Source: Acinetobacter sp. LoGeW2-3 (GTDB lineage Bacteria > Pseudomonadota > Gammaproteobacteria > Pseudomonadales > Moraxellaceae). Taken from it: DNA of 64,000 bases. Below are positions 9,127 through 18,541 of this stretch, one piece after another. The position numbers and the translations under genes were made by a program. The stretch is from positions 62,001 to 126,000 of the forward strand of contig NZ_CP024011.1 in NCBI RefSeq assembly GCF_002688565.1, in the 5' to 3' direction. The first letter of the stretch is position 1; each line of letters begins with the position of its first letter. The notes under the pieces were generated by a model that had not been told where the DNA came from, made no database searches, and saw only the letters and a program-made list of their open reading frames with translations.

Positions 9127-10968
9127 TTATTTTTGACGGCGTAAATATTGGGTCACTTGTGCAGCTTTTTGTGGATTACTCCACCAGAAGTCAAACCCAA
9201 CCGCAAGCTTCGGTTTGATCTTGGGCTGTTCATACATATTCCAGTAAGCATACCAGTTGCTGCCTTTGCCATAAGTCGGAATCTGATAATAGCCAGCACG
9301 TAGCAAACGATCTAAAACTTTGGTACGAATTACTAACTGCTGACGATCCGGTGCCTGAATCACCTTAGTAATGACATCGTCAATCGCAGCATTTTTAATA
9401 CCGGCATAGTTATAGTTCCCCGGCTGATCTGCTGAGGCACTACTCCAGAACTGTGCCTGTTCATTACCCGGATTCAGCGATTGCGGCAAGACATTGGTGG
9501 TCAGATCAAAATCTTTACTGCGCATGCGCTCAATATATTGCGGCACATCGACATGGCGTATATTGACCGTAATCCCGAGTCGTTTCAGGTTACGGATAAA
9601 AGGCATCAGGGTACGTTGCAAACCATCCTGATGAATCAAAAACTCGAGGCGAATCGGTTTACCTTTTGGATCAAGCAATTGCGAATTTTGATAGCGATAA
9701 CCCGCTTTGAGCAATAATTCCCGCGCGATCAGTAAATTCTTGCGATTAAAACCTGAAGCATCAGAGACTGAATATTGCCAGTCTTTCAGCACACCAGCAC
9801 GTTGAATCGGATCCAGTTTAGCCAGATAAGGTTTTAAAATCGCCAGTTCTTCGGCTGATGGTACGCCCTTCGCTTCCAGCTCACTATTGGCAAAAAAACT
9901 TTGTAGACGGCGATACTGGCCATAGAACAAAGTCTTGTTCTGCCACTCAAAGTCATAAGCATAGGTTAAGGCTTGACGGAAGCGGATATCATGCATCGGC
10001 GCACGACGGGTATTAAATACAAAGCTTTGCGTTGGAATCGGATTTTCATGGTTGAAATTGTATTTCACCACCATCTTGTCCTTGATGGCAGAAAAATTAT
10101 ATTCAGTCATCCATTTACGTGCAGTGTATTCCTGATGGACGGTATATTGACCAGACTTAAAGCCCTCAAAGCCCACATCCATATTTCGGTAGTAGACAAA
10201 CTTGAGACGGTCGAAATTATATTTACCCCGGTTAACGGGTAAATCCTTAGCCCAGTAATTTGGATTACGTTTATAAGTAATGCTACGTCCGGCATCAATG
10301 CTTTCAATCAGATAAGGCCCTGAACCTAAAATTGGCTGTATGGTGATACGGCTAAAGTCTTTGCCCTGCCAGCTCTTTTTCGAGTAGATCGGCATCTGCG
10401 CCAGGATCAGCGGCATTTCAGAATTATTATTAGATTTAAAGCTCATCTTGACTTGATGCTTGGACAGCACCTCGGTTTTATCCAGATCCGACAGATACAT
10501 CTGCAAGCCGGGATTGCCCTTAGTGGTATAAGTATCAAAACTGAATTTCACATCTTCGGCAGTGACGGGAGACCCATCACTAAAACGCGCTTTGGGATTC
10601 AGATGATAGATCACATAAGCCGTTTTTTTCGGATCATAAGTGACTTTTTCAGCCAGCAAGGGATACATCACGCCCGGCTCATCCAATGAGCTGGTCATGA
10701 GATTATCAAACAGATATTCTACCCCGTCTGCGGCTGTACCCTTGCCGTTCATGGCATTCAAATTATCAAAGGTGCCGTTGGCAGACTGGCTGAGATAACC
10801 ACCCTTTGGGGCAGCGGGATTGGCATAAGGTAAATGCGCCAGCCCGGCATATTTGGGCTGACTATGAATGGCGATATAGGGCGTGGTCTGCAATGCAGCC
10901 CCCGCCCCCTGAGTGATGACCGAAATTCCACAGATATAAATCAGGCGTTTTGCAACAGCAAACGGCAT
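9127..10968 (-). CDS. yejA: periplasmic extracellular solute-binding protein YejA
   Basis: A 613-residue SBP_bac_5 family protein that captures peptides in the periplasm and hands them to YejB/YejE. The N-terminus is a Sec signal peptide (basic AKR, hydrophobic core, ending near GAGAALQ). The family motif YPLLAEKVTYDP...FSDGSPVTAEDVKFSF is clear at about residues 100-150. The ATG at 10968 follows GGGAG at 7 bases. It is the first gene of yejABEF. A downstream terminator of mltD is not obvious, so read-through from mltD, which ends 28 bases before this start, is possible. Confidence 0.9.
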   Translation of the reverse strand: MPFAVAKRLIYICGISVITQGAGAALQTTPYIAIHSQPKYAGLAHLPYANPAAPKGGYLSQSANGTFDNLNAMNGKGTAADGVEYLFDNLMTSSLDEPGVMYPLLAEKVTYDPKKTAYVIYHLNPKARFSDGSPVTAEDVKFSFDTYTTKGNPGLQMYLSDLDKTEVLSKHQVKMSFKSNNNSEMPLILAQMPIYSKKSWQGKDFSRITIQPILGSGPYLIESIDAGRSITYKRNPNYWAKDLPVNRGKYNFDRLKFVYYRNMDVGFEGFKSGQYTVHQEYTARKWMTEYNFSAIKDKMVVKYNFNHENPIPTQSFVFNTRRAPMHDIRFRQALTYAYDFEWQNKTLFYGQYRRLQSFFANSELEAKGVPSAEELAILKPYLAKLDPIQRAGVLKDWQYSVSDASGFNRKNLLIARELLLKAGYRYQNSQLLDPKGKPIRLEFLIHQDGLQRTLMPFIRNLKRLGITVNIRHVDVPQYIERMRSKDFDLTTNVLPQSLNPGNEQAQFWSSASADQPGNYNYAGIKNAAIDDVITKVIQAPDRQQLVIRTKVLDRLLRAGYYQIPTYGKGSNWYAYWNMYEQPKIKPKLAVGFDFWWSNPQKAAQVTQYLRRQK

Positions 10969-10995
10969 TCGGATACTCCCTGTATCGTTTCGGTC

Positions 10996-13900
10996 TTAGA
11001 GATTTGGAACCTTGATCACATCCCCGATACGCAATTGAGTATTCGGTTTCAGGTCATTCATTTCTGCCAGTGTACTACTGTCCATGCCATAACGTGAGGC
11101 CAAACCGATCAATGTATCGCCACGTTTAATTTTATAATCTGTAATCCGTTTAGGCACTTGCAGGTTTTGACCGACACGCAGCCCTGCTTTGGCAGACAAA
11201 TTATTCATGTCAGCCAATTCTGCTGTGCTTAAGCCATAACGACTAGCAATAGCAGTGAGTGATTCCCCAGATTTTACTATATAACTTTCGGTACCTTTCG
11301 TAGAAGTAGCAGATACCTTGGTGGCTACCGGTGCTGCAACTACAGGACGAATACTATTAGCACGTGCTTCAATCTCTGGCGGTAAACTAATTTTCAGCTG
11401 TTGGCCAACACGCACTTTGCTGGTAGTTGTTAAATCATTCAAATCTGCCAAATACTGCAGTTGTAGATAATGCTGACGCGCAATCGAGCTTAAAGTTTCT
11501 CCCGATTTCACCACATGTACAGTTGACTTCACACCCTTCACAGCATGTTCAATCACAGTTTCGCGAGCTGGTTCAGCCTCTCCAGTCAATTTCAAACGTT
11601 GCCCAACTCGTACACCTGCATTACGGGATAAGCCATTCAGGTTCGCGAGATGATCCATGGTCAGATTATATTTGGCTGCGATCCCAGTCAGGGTATCACC
11701 CGACTGAACCGTATAACTCTCTGGTACGGTACTGCCCGCAGGAATCTTGATGGTTTGACCAACACGTAAGCCGCTATTGGCTGCAAAACCATTTAACGCT
11801 GCCAGTTCAGTCACGCTGAGTTTGGACTGATGAGCAATGCTATACAGAGTCTCACCACGTTTTACCTGATAATTTTCAGTTGCAGTCTGATCTACTTTGA
11901 CATTTTCAAACTTCTGCTCGACTTTTTTGTTTGCGCTTGCAGATTCAACTTCATGCACAGGCACATTGATTTTTTGTCCTACCATCAGGTTGCTGCCCGA
12001 AGTCAAACCTGGTGTCAACGCAGCCAGTTCAGCATTAGACAATGCATACCGGTCTGCAATCAGTTTCAGATATTCACCGCGCTGAACGGTATAAGTCTTG
12101 GTCTGAACTTTTGTGCTTTCTGCTTTTTTCGTTTCTTCAACTTTTGCTTTAGAAGCAGCAGTTTCTTTTAGAGACAGCTTTTGACCTACGAATAGACCGC
12201 TGGTGGTGCTCAAACCGTTATAGTCTGCCAATTGTTTCACCGTTAAACCAAACTGGCTGGCAACACCGGTGAGCGAATCGTTGGCTTGAACCACATAGCT
12301 TTCTGGCTTGGCAGGAGACTTCGCTGCTTCCTGAACAGGTTTGGCGTCATATAGATAGATTGTAGTCCCAACATATAAAGTCGCATTTGGATCAATCTGG
12401 TTCCATTTCGCCACATCACGCCAGTTCACGCCATTTTTAGCAGCGATCAAGGCTAAGTTGTCACCTGGTAAAACCGTATAGGTACTACGCTTGCCTTTTG
12501 GTGCAACCACCACCACTTCTGAATCGGTCTTAAGGTAATTTTTGCCCTGGTTTAGCTTGGCTTCAACCGAATCTGCTTTGGTATTTTCCGCCACGGCTTT
12601 TGGATAAGAGAAACCTCTGGTCAGCTCTTTACCCTGCTGTTCTGCGACAGACAGACTGGTCTGAATCGCAGTCAGCTTGATCTTGCCATCATACGGGTCG
12701 ACAATTTCGGTACCCGCAGGTGCCAGTGCTTTCAATTCTTCAACCACTTCGGCCTGTTCTGCCGCTGTCGCCACCGGTTTCAGGATTTCATCTACAGACT
12801 TCGGAATTTCCTCTGCCACAACCGCGGCCTGAATCTGTTCACGTTCCGTTGCAGAAATTGGCGGTTCAACCTGAATCGGTTTTACTGGTGTTACCGGCGT
12901 CACTGCAACTGGAATACGAGGAGCACTTGGAATTGGTAATTCACTCTTCGCAGCAAAGTCAGCCAAGGCTGAAGAACCTTGTGGTGTAGCCACTTTCTTG
13001 GTGTTTTGTGCTGTCAGATTTGGCGTTGCTACAGGTGTTGCAACTGTAGTAGCCGTCTTACTTGCTGCCGTTGTCGCCTTAGTTGCAGTAGCGGCTACAG
13101 TGGTTGCAGGTTTAACTGTTGTGGTAGTTGAAGCAGTAATTGGTGGTGGAGTCGTTTTTACTGGCGTAATTGTTTTGGTATTCAGTTCAGGAGGCGTGGT
13201 TTTTACTGGCGTAATGGTCTGATTATTCTTCGGCAAATTGCTGCTAGAACTTGCCCATAAACCTGAAGATGAAGATTGAAGTTTCTTCAGCTTCTCATCG
13301 ATTGATGGACTCAAGTCTGCTGGAATCAGAATCCGGCGCGGACTATCCGGATCAATCCGGTCACCACGATGACCTGGGTTCAGCTGATACAGTTCAGCAC
13401 GGCTTAGACCGGTAATCGCAGCGATTTCATTCAGGCTGGCTGCCCCAACACTGACTTCACGGAAATGGGGACGGTTAGCGATTGGTGGCAGGCTCACGCC
13501 ATATTTAGCAGGGCTTTTCACAATCTGTGCTACCGCCATGAAACGCGGAACATAGTTCATGGTTTCTTGCGGCAGTTTCAGCGACCAGTAATCGGTTGGC
13601 AGACCTGCTGCCTTATTGCGGTTAATTGCCTGCTGAATACGACCTGGACCGGCATTATAGGATGCTAATGCCAATTCCCATGAACCAAACTGATTATAAA
13701 GCGCACCTAAAAATTCATAGGCAGCACGAGTCGATTCCACTACATCACGACGACCGTCATACATCGATGTTTGTTTCAGGCCATAAATACGACCGGTACT
13801 TGGAATAAACTGCCACAGACCCGCAGCAGCAGCACTACTGGTCGCTGCCGGATCATATGAACTTTCAATCACCGGAAGTAGTGCCAACTCTGTTGGCATA

Positions 13901-14322
13901 CCACGGCGTTCAGCTTCTTTTACAGTGTAATACAAATAACGTGAAGCACGCGCACTTAAACGCTCTAAATACGGTTGACGTGATGCAAACCAGCCACGTT
14001 GGGCGTCGATACGTGGATTCCAGACATCCAGATTCATTTTGAATCCAACAGTCATACGTTTCCACACGTCACCGTGTTTCAGTACCAGCAGTCGATCGCC
14101 TTCCACCGCACGCATATCCGTCGCGGATAACAGGTCTTCCAGACTATCCAGACTGTCAGCACTTAAGTAATTAGAACTTGATTGTTTATGTTTGGATCCT
14201 CCCGCACTTTGTGTCGTCGAACAACCCGTTAAACCTAAGGATGCAAGCGCAGTGCCGAGAACTGAGACTTTTAGAAATGAAGGTAACGATGGCTGCCACA
14301 TGAATGCGGTGTGTTTATACAT
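10996..14322 (-). CDS. mltD: membrane-bound lytic murein transglycosylase D with eight LysM repeats
   Basis: A lipoprotein muramidase of about 1108 residues that cleaves peptidoglycan to 1,6-anhydro products. A signal peptide with lipobox LTGC is followed by the SLT domain; the catalytic Glu is near residue 153 in LPVIESSYDP, with SAAAAGLWQFIPSTG and ALASYNAGPG after it. A divergent LysM lies near 290-340, then a Thr/Pro/Ala-rich linker, then eight canonical LysM repeats from about 607 to the C-terminus, each beginning like SYTVQSGDT and ending GLRVGQ..KIP. E. coli MltD has far fewer repeats (452 residues), so this is greatly expanded. The start is uncertain: the frame extends to 14394, but the ATG at 14322 gives a normal lipoprotein signal. 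Confidence 0.9.
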   Translation of the reverse strand: MYKHTAFMWQPSLPSFLKVSVLGTALASLGLTGCSTTQSAGGSKHKQSSSNYLSADSLDSLEDLLSATDMRAVEGDRLLVLKHGDVWKRMTVGFKMNLDVWNPRIDAQRGWFASRQPYLERLSARASRYLYYTVKEAERRGMPTELALLPVIESSYDPAATSSAAAAGLWQFIPSTGRIYGLKQTSMYDGRRDVVESTRAAYEFLGALYNQFGSWELALASYNAGPGRIQQAINRNKAAGLPTDYWSLKLPQETMNYVPRFMAVAQIVKSPAKYGVSLPPIANRPHFREVSVGAASLNEIAAITGLSRAELYQLNPGHRGDRIDPDSPRRILIPADLSPSIDEKLKKLQSSSSGLWASSSSNLPKNNQTITPVKTTPPELNTKTITPVKTTPPPITASTTTTVKPATTVAATATKATTAASKTATTVATPVATPNLTAQNTKKVATPQGSSALADFAAKSELPIPSAPRIPVAVTPVTPVKPIQVEPPISATEREQIQAAVVAEEIPKSVDEILKPVATAAEQAEVVEELKALAPAGTEIVDPYDGKIKLTAIQTSLSVAEQQGKELTRGFSYPKAVAENTKADSVEAKLNQGKNYLKTDSEVVVVAPKGKRSTYTVLPGDNLALIAAKNGVNWRDVAKWNQIDPNATLYVGTTIYLYDAKPVQEAAKSPAKPESYVVQANDSLTGVASQFGLTVKQLADYNGLSTTSGLFVGQKLSLKETAASKAKVEETKKAESTKVQTKTYTVQRGEYLKLIADRYALSNAELAALTPGLTSGSNLMVGQKINVPVHEVESASANKKVEQKFENVKVDQTATENYQVKRGETLYSIAHQSKLSVTELAALNGFAANSGLRVGQTIKIPAGSTVPESYTVQSGDTLTGIAAKYNLTMDHLANLNGLSRNAGVRVGQRLKLTGEAEPARETVIEHAVKGVKSTVHVVKSGETLSSIARQHYLQLQYLADLNDLTTTSKVRVGQQLKISLPPEIEARANSIRPVVAAPVATKVSATSTKGTESYIVKSGESLTAIASRYGLSTAELADMNNLSAKAGLRVGQNLQVPKRITDYKIKRGDTLIGLASRYGMDSSTLAEMNDLKPNTQLRIGDVIKVPNL

Positions 14323-14528
14323 AAAGAAATCCAAACAACTTGTATAAAATTTATTTTTTAGATATGCCATTTTAATTAAGCATGTCGACGACACAAGCGA
14401 ATAATTTACCGCGATTTGACGTTAAATGTTACAAGAAATTAAAAAATCGTAGGGATATGGATTATTCAAACGTATTTGCGTTATACAATATCCCTTTCAG
14501 CTTGTTCTTTTTTGATCGGATTTGGTTT

Positions 14529-15932
14529 ATGTCTCAAACAATCACACTGTATGTGGATGGCGCATGCCGCGGCAATGGTAAGGAAATCGCTGTAGGTGGT
14601 TGGGGTGCCTACATTCAGAACGGTGCAGATGAGCATAAAATTTATGGCGGTGAACTTCAGACCACCAATAACCGGATGGAACTGATGGCTGCCATTGAAG
14701 GCATTTCTGTTTGCCCGAAAGATGCCAAGCTGGTGATCTGGACCGATTCCAACTATGTCAAAAAAGGCATCACCGAATGGATTGAAGGCTGGAAACGCAA
14801 AAACTGGAAAGATGTCAAAAATCCAGATCTATGGAAGCAGCTAGATGCCGTATGCCAAGGCCGCGATATTGACTGGCATTGGATCAAGGGACATGCCGGC
14901 CATACTGGCAATGAAATGGCGGATCAACTGGCGAATCTGGGTGCAGATCTGGCCCTGAAAAATGGCGAGAAATCCCGCCATGTTCCAGCAATTCATTTTG
15001 CAGCAAGCTCTGAGACACAAGCACAAGATATAAAAAAGCCTGAAAAGGACTGGTTACTGGATGACCCTTTTGGCCTAGAACTGGCTGAAGCTGAAGAAAT
15101 GGATGAAGTTATGGAAGATGAATCTGAACTGGTAATGGAATCTAATTTGGATGATGAGTCTAATGCTGCTGAAGAAGCGCCGACAAATACTCAACTACAC
15201 CCACAGATTGTCATTACTCCTGCTACACTGGATCTACACGGCCCTCGTCAGCTGATTCTCGATACTGAAACCACCGGTTTCTATTATCAGGACGGTGACC
15301 GGATTATCGAGGTCGGCGCGATTGAAATGGTCAATCGTAAACTGACTGGCAGTTCGATTCATATTTATATCAACCCGAAAAAACCGGTTGGTGAATCAGT
15401 CACTGTCCACGGCATTACCGATGAGTTCCTGCAAGACAAACCTTTATTTGAAGATATTTCTCAGGTTCTGTTTGACTACCTGAAAGGTGCAGAAATCATC
15501 GCGCATAACGCGACCTTCGATATGAACTTCCTGGATATGGAGTTCAAGCGTGCCGGTTTTCAGACCTTATCAGAAGTATGTGAAGTGACCGATACCCTGG
15601 CGATGGCCAAGTCACGTCACCCAGGCCAGAAAAACTCTCTGGATGCTTTGGTGCGTCGTTATGAGATTCCACAACGTGACCGTACTTTCCACGGCGCCTT
15701 GCTCGATGCGGAAATCTTATCGGATGTTTACCTGGCGATGACCGGTGGTCAGGTTTCCTTCGATATGGATGCCCTGTCGCACAGTGAAGAACAAAATTCC
15801 AGTTCAGGTAGTATAAAAATTGAAATTGACCTGCCGGTGATTTTACCGTCTGACGAAGAATTGGCTGAACACGAGAACTGGGTCAAACAATATGAAGAAA
15901 AACATGGGGCACCTTGCCTTTTCGCAAAATAA
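14529..15932 (+). CDS. rnhA-dnaQ: RNase HI / DNA polymerase III epsilon (proofreading exonuclease) fusion
   Basis: One 467-residue chain with two nuclease domains. Residues 1-150 are RNase HI (removes RNA from RNA-DNA hybrids): YVDGACRGNG, NNRMELMAA, WTDSNYVKKGI and HAGHTGNEMADQLA supply the D-E-D-D site. An acidic linker (about 165-225) follows. From about 240 comes the DnaQ 3'-5' exonuclease: LDTETTGFYYQDGD (Exo I), AHNATFDMNFLD (Exo II) and HGALLDAEILSDVY (Exo III, DEDDh). The tail (to 467) probably binds the polymerase alpha subunit. The ATG at 14529 starts the RNase H fold exactly; the in-frame extension to 14382 is non-conserved. In E. coli and Pseudomonas these are separate adjacent genes. 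Confidence 0.93.
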   Translation: MSQTITLYVDGACRGNGKEIAVGGWGAYIQNGADEHKIYGGELQTTNNRMELMAAIEGISVCPKDAKLVIWTDSNYVKKGITEWIEGWKRKNWKDVKNPDLWKQLDAVCQGRDIDWHWIKGHAGHTGNEMADQLANLGADLALKNGEKSRHVPAIHFAASSETQAQDIKKPEKDWLLDDPFGLELAEAEEMDEVMEDESELVMESNLDDESNAAEEAPTNTQLHPQIVITPATLDLHGPRQLILDTETTGFYYQDGDRIIEVGAIEMVNRKLTGSSIHIYINPKKPVGESVTVHGITDEFLQDKPLFEDISQVLFDYLKGAEIIAHNATFDMNFLDMEFKRAGFQTLSEVCEVTDTLAMAKSRHPGQKNSLDALVRRYEIPQRDRTFHGALLDAEILSDVYLAMTGGQVSFDMDALSHSEEQNSSSGSIKIEIDLPVILPSDEELAEHENWVKQYEEKHGAPCLFAK

Positions 15933-16059
15933 AATCCATTATTCAGTTAACAATTTATGTTAAAAAAAATAACAGTTCAGTTATAGTAAATACAAAGATG
16001 TCCCGTTAATTGCAGCGGGACTCAACTATTAGATAAAACTTCAGGAAAGGTGCAGATCA

Positions 16060-17703
16060 ATGTCTTACCAAACCTCTATACATTTTGACCCTACGGCTTT
16101 ATTGATAATAAAAAATGAGGTTGATAATTCGATCAAATTGGTTGAATCAGCAGTCAGCACACTGGTAGAAGATCAGACCTTGCCTTTTGGGATTGATGAT
16201 GCGCTCAACCAGTTCGAGCAGTGCGCGCAAGTTCTTGCACTGATCGATATGCCAAGCCTGGCCAAAGTCGCTCAATACTCTGCTGAGCTGATGCGCAAGA
16301 TCATGGGGAATCCTGCCAACTTGAACACAGCAGAAGTGATCGCCCTGAGTGAAGGGACGACCATGCTGAAGCGCTATATCGAATTCATTTGCTTACGTGA
16401 AGTCAAAATTCCACAATTTTTGCTGGATACTTTAAACCGTCTGGAACTTGCCTTAGGCAAGTCACTGACCACTGAAGGCCATCAGATTGAGCCCCTACTC
16501 GACCTGATCACGCCTGATTTTGATCTGCCACAAGCACCGGGTCTGGAAAAGTCTGCTTATGTGCATCGTCTGTACAAGCTGTCGCTGAATAAACTGCTTA
16601 AGCAGGAAGAAAGCGACTTGGATCTGCAAGCGATTAAACTGGTCGGTACTTATCTGGCCGGGCTTTCTGAGCAGCATCCAAGTAAACAGTACTGGAATTT
16701 AGTTTATGTGGCGTTCAACCATATTGATGAGATCCTGATTAATGAGCCACGTTTACGTACCCTGATCAGTGTTGAACGGAATATGGCACAGTATTTCAAT
16801 GCACCAGAGCGTTTCAAGGCGAACATTGCGGATCTGGCAAACATCCTGAGCTTATGTATTAGTCAGGAAGATGATGTTGCCCATCATATCCGTAGCAAAC
16901 TGAATATCGGTGAAGATTCCTTAACCGATACTCAGTTACAGGTATTCAGCCGTCATCTGTATGGTCCTGATTTTGAAACCATGCATACCATCAGTGATCT
17001 GGTGACTGCGGAAATGGCGCAGATCCGTAATGACATCGAATACAACTATCAGAACATGACGCCTGAAAAGACTCAGGAGCTCCAGGCTCAGTTGAATAGC
17101 ATGGCGAATATCTTCAAGGTCTTGAACCTGAATGAAGCCTACAATGACTTAACCCGTCAGGCAGCTTCACTCAGCCAGGCCGAAATTCTGAAAGATGAAG
17201 GGTTTGCTCAGCAGCTGATGAATGTGATTCTTTCTGCGATGAACTCAATTGGTGTACTGGAACGTCATCATACCTCTAGCCGTTTGCAGCTACGTGTCAA
17301 TAACATGAATATTTCGCTGGATCGTCTGGATGAAGCACATGCTGCTTTACTCAGTGAGACCAAAGCACTAATCGACTTGGTAAGTCAAACTCTGATAAAT
17401 TACTTGCAGGATCATAACTTGCAAGCATTAGAGAGCTTGCCAAACCAGATCCGTGAAATTGCGGGTGCGATGCTGTTCTTGAATGCTGAAAATGGTCAGG
17501 TAGCGCTAAGCACTACTGCTGCCTTTGTGCAAAGCCGTATTGAATCATCTACTGCACTCAGTGCCGACGATGTCAATCGTGTACTTGATCCATTGGCGAG
17601 TGCAGATATGCTCATTGACAATTTAAAGAGCAAACAGCCTGTATTACAGTCGATGTTTAAGGTAGCATTAGACAGTAGTCAAAAACTGAAAACTGTAGCC
17701 TAA
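16060..17703 (+). CDS. fimL: FimL-type scaffold protein (ChpA N-terminal-like)
   Basis: A 547-residue cytoplasmic, mostly helical protein. I recognise it as FimL-like, that is, related to the N-terminal region of the hybrid kinase ChpA but without phosphotransfer histidine, CheA kinase or receiver domains. In Pseudomonas FimL links the Chp chemosensory system to type IV pilus function, twitching and cAMP signalling. Support is the helical content, the segment MPSLAKVAQYSAELMRKIM, the size and above all the position: rnhA-dnaQ upstream and nudC downstream, as in Pseudomonas. RBS AGGAAAGG precedes the ATG. Its stop overlaps the nudC start by one base (TAATG), so the two are coupled. Confidence 0.7.
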   Translation: MSYQTSIHFDPTALLIIKNEVDNSIKLVESAVSTLVEDQTLPFGIDDALNQFEQCAQVLALIDMPSLAKVAQYSAELMRKIMGNPANLNTAEVIALSEGTTMLKRYIEFICLREVKIPQFLLDTLNRLELALGKSLTTEGHQIEPLLDLITPDFDLPQAPGLEKSAYVHRLYKLSLNKLLKQEESDLDLQAIKLVGTYLAGLSEQHPSKQYWNLVYVAFNHIDEILINEPRLRTLISVERNMAQYFNAPERFKANIADLANILSLCISQEDDVAHHIRSKLNIGEDSLTDTQLQVFSRHLYGPDFETMHTISDLVTAEMAQIRNDIEYNYQNMTPEKTQELQAQLNSMANIFKVLNLNEAYNDLTRQAASLSQAEILKDEGFAQQLMNVILSAMNSIGVLERHHTSSRLQLRVNNMNISLDRLDEAHAALLSETKALIDLVSQTLINYLQDHNLQALESLPNQIREIAGAMLFLNAENGQVALSTTAAFVQSRIESSTALSADDVNRVLDPLASADMLIDNLKSKQPVLQSMFKVALDSSQKLKTVA

Positions 17704-18479
17704 TGTCCGAATTGTCACTTGCGTATATCTTTCAACAACAGCAACTTTTAGTCGATGAAAATCTCCAGCTTCCCCAAGTGGAAGCGCTAGCAAGTGACAT
17801 TCAACTCGGTACGGGTGATCAGGTGATTGCCCGTGACCTCCTCCCGGAAGAACCGATTCCTCAAGGTCTGCAACTCGTTCCGATCCGTCAATTACTGCAA
17901 TACTGGAATGTTCGCCAATTTGAACAGGCCAGCCGTGCTGTACAGTTGCTGGAATGGCGTCGCAACCATCGTTTCTGTAGCCACTGTGGTACGCCAACCG
18001 AAGCACATGCTGTGGAATATGCCATGGTCTGCCCGGCTTGCCACTATCGTCAATACCCTCGCGTACAACCGTGTGTAATTACCGTGATTACCCGTGGTGA
18101 AGATGAAATCTTGCTGGCTAAAAATGCCCGTAATAAAACCAGTCAGATGTATGGCCTGATTGCCGGTTTTGTTGAAGTTGGGGAAACCCTGGAAGAAGCG
18201 GTACGCCGTGAGACGGAAGAAGAAGTCGGGATTCAGGTTAAAAATATTCAGTATCTTGCCAGCCAGCCTTGGCCCTTCCCGAGCAATCTGATGATTGCCT
18301 TTAAAGCAGAATATGCTGCTGGTGAAATCAAACTCCAGGAAGAAGAAATCAGTGATGCACAGTTCTTTAAACTGGATGCACTACCAGAGATTCCATTTAA
18401 AGGCAGCATTGCCCATTCTATGATTATGCATATCACGCAAGGCACGCCTGTGGCTGATGATACTCAAGCCTGGCTTTAA
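17703..18479 (+). CDS. nudC: NAD(+)/NADH diphosphatase, NAD-cap RNA decapping hydrolase
   Basis: A 258-residue NudC. The N-terminal domain is followed by a four-cysteine zinc ribbon (CSHC near residues 91-94 and CPAC near 109-112), then the Nudix fold. The Nudix box at about 156-178 matches GX5EX7REUXEEXGU (begins GFVEVGETLEEA), and the SQPWPFPSNLM motif that distinguishes NudC from other Nudix enzymes is present just after it. It hydrolyses NADH to NMNH and AMP and removes NAD caps from RNA 5' ends. Translationally coupled to fimL by a one-base overlap; followed by a strong terminator at 18500-18524. Confidence 0.93.
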   Translation: MSELSLAYIFQQQQLLVDENLQLPQVEALASDIQLGTGDQVIARDLLPEEPIPQGLQLVPIRQLLQYWNVRQFEQASRAVQLLEWRRNHRFCSHCGTPTEAHAVEYAMVCPACHYRQYPRVQPCVITVITRGEDEILLAKNARNKTSQMYGLIAGFVEVGETLEEAVRRETEEEVGIQVKNIQYLASQPWPFPSNLMIAFKAEYAAGEIKLQEEEISDAQFFKLDALPEIPFKGSIAHSMIMHITQGTPVADDTQAWL

Positions 18480-18499
18480 GACAATTTGTAAATAAAAAT

Positions 18500-18524
18500 C
18501 CCGGTATTCATACCGGGCTTTTTT
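18500..18524. terminator. terminator after nudC, shared by convergent esterase gene
   Basis: The stem CCCGGTA/TACCGGG with a TTCA loop is followed by C and six T. The gene on the minus strand ends at 18542, so it may use the same hairpin. Confidence 0.85.
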
Positions 18525-18541
18525 GTCTTTAAGAGGATAGA

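Noticed and set aside
12998..13222. Plus-strand frame rich in Val/Ala opposite mltD
   Set aside because: It is the antisense shadow of the Thr/Pro/Ala linker of MltD, with repetitive codons and no ribosome site.
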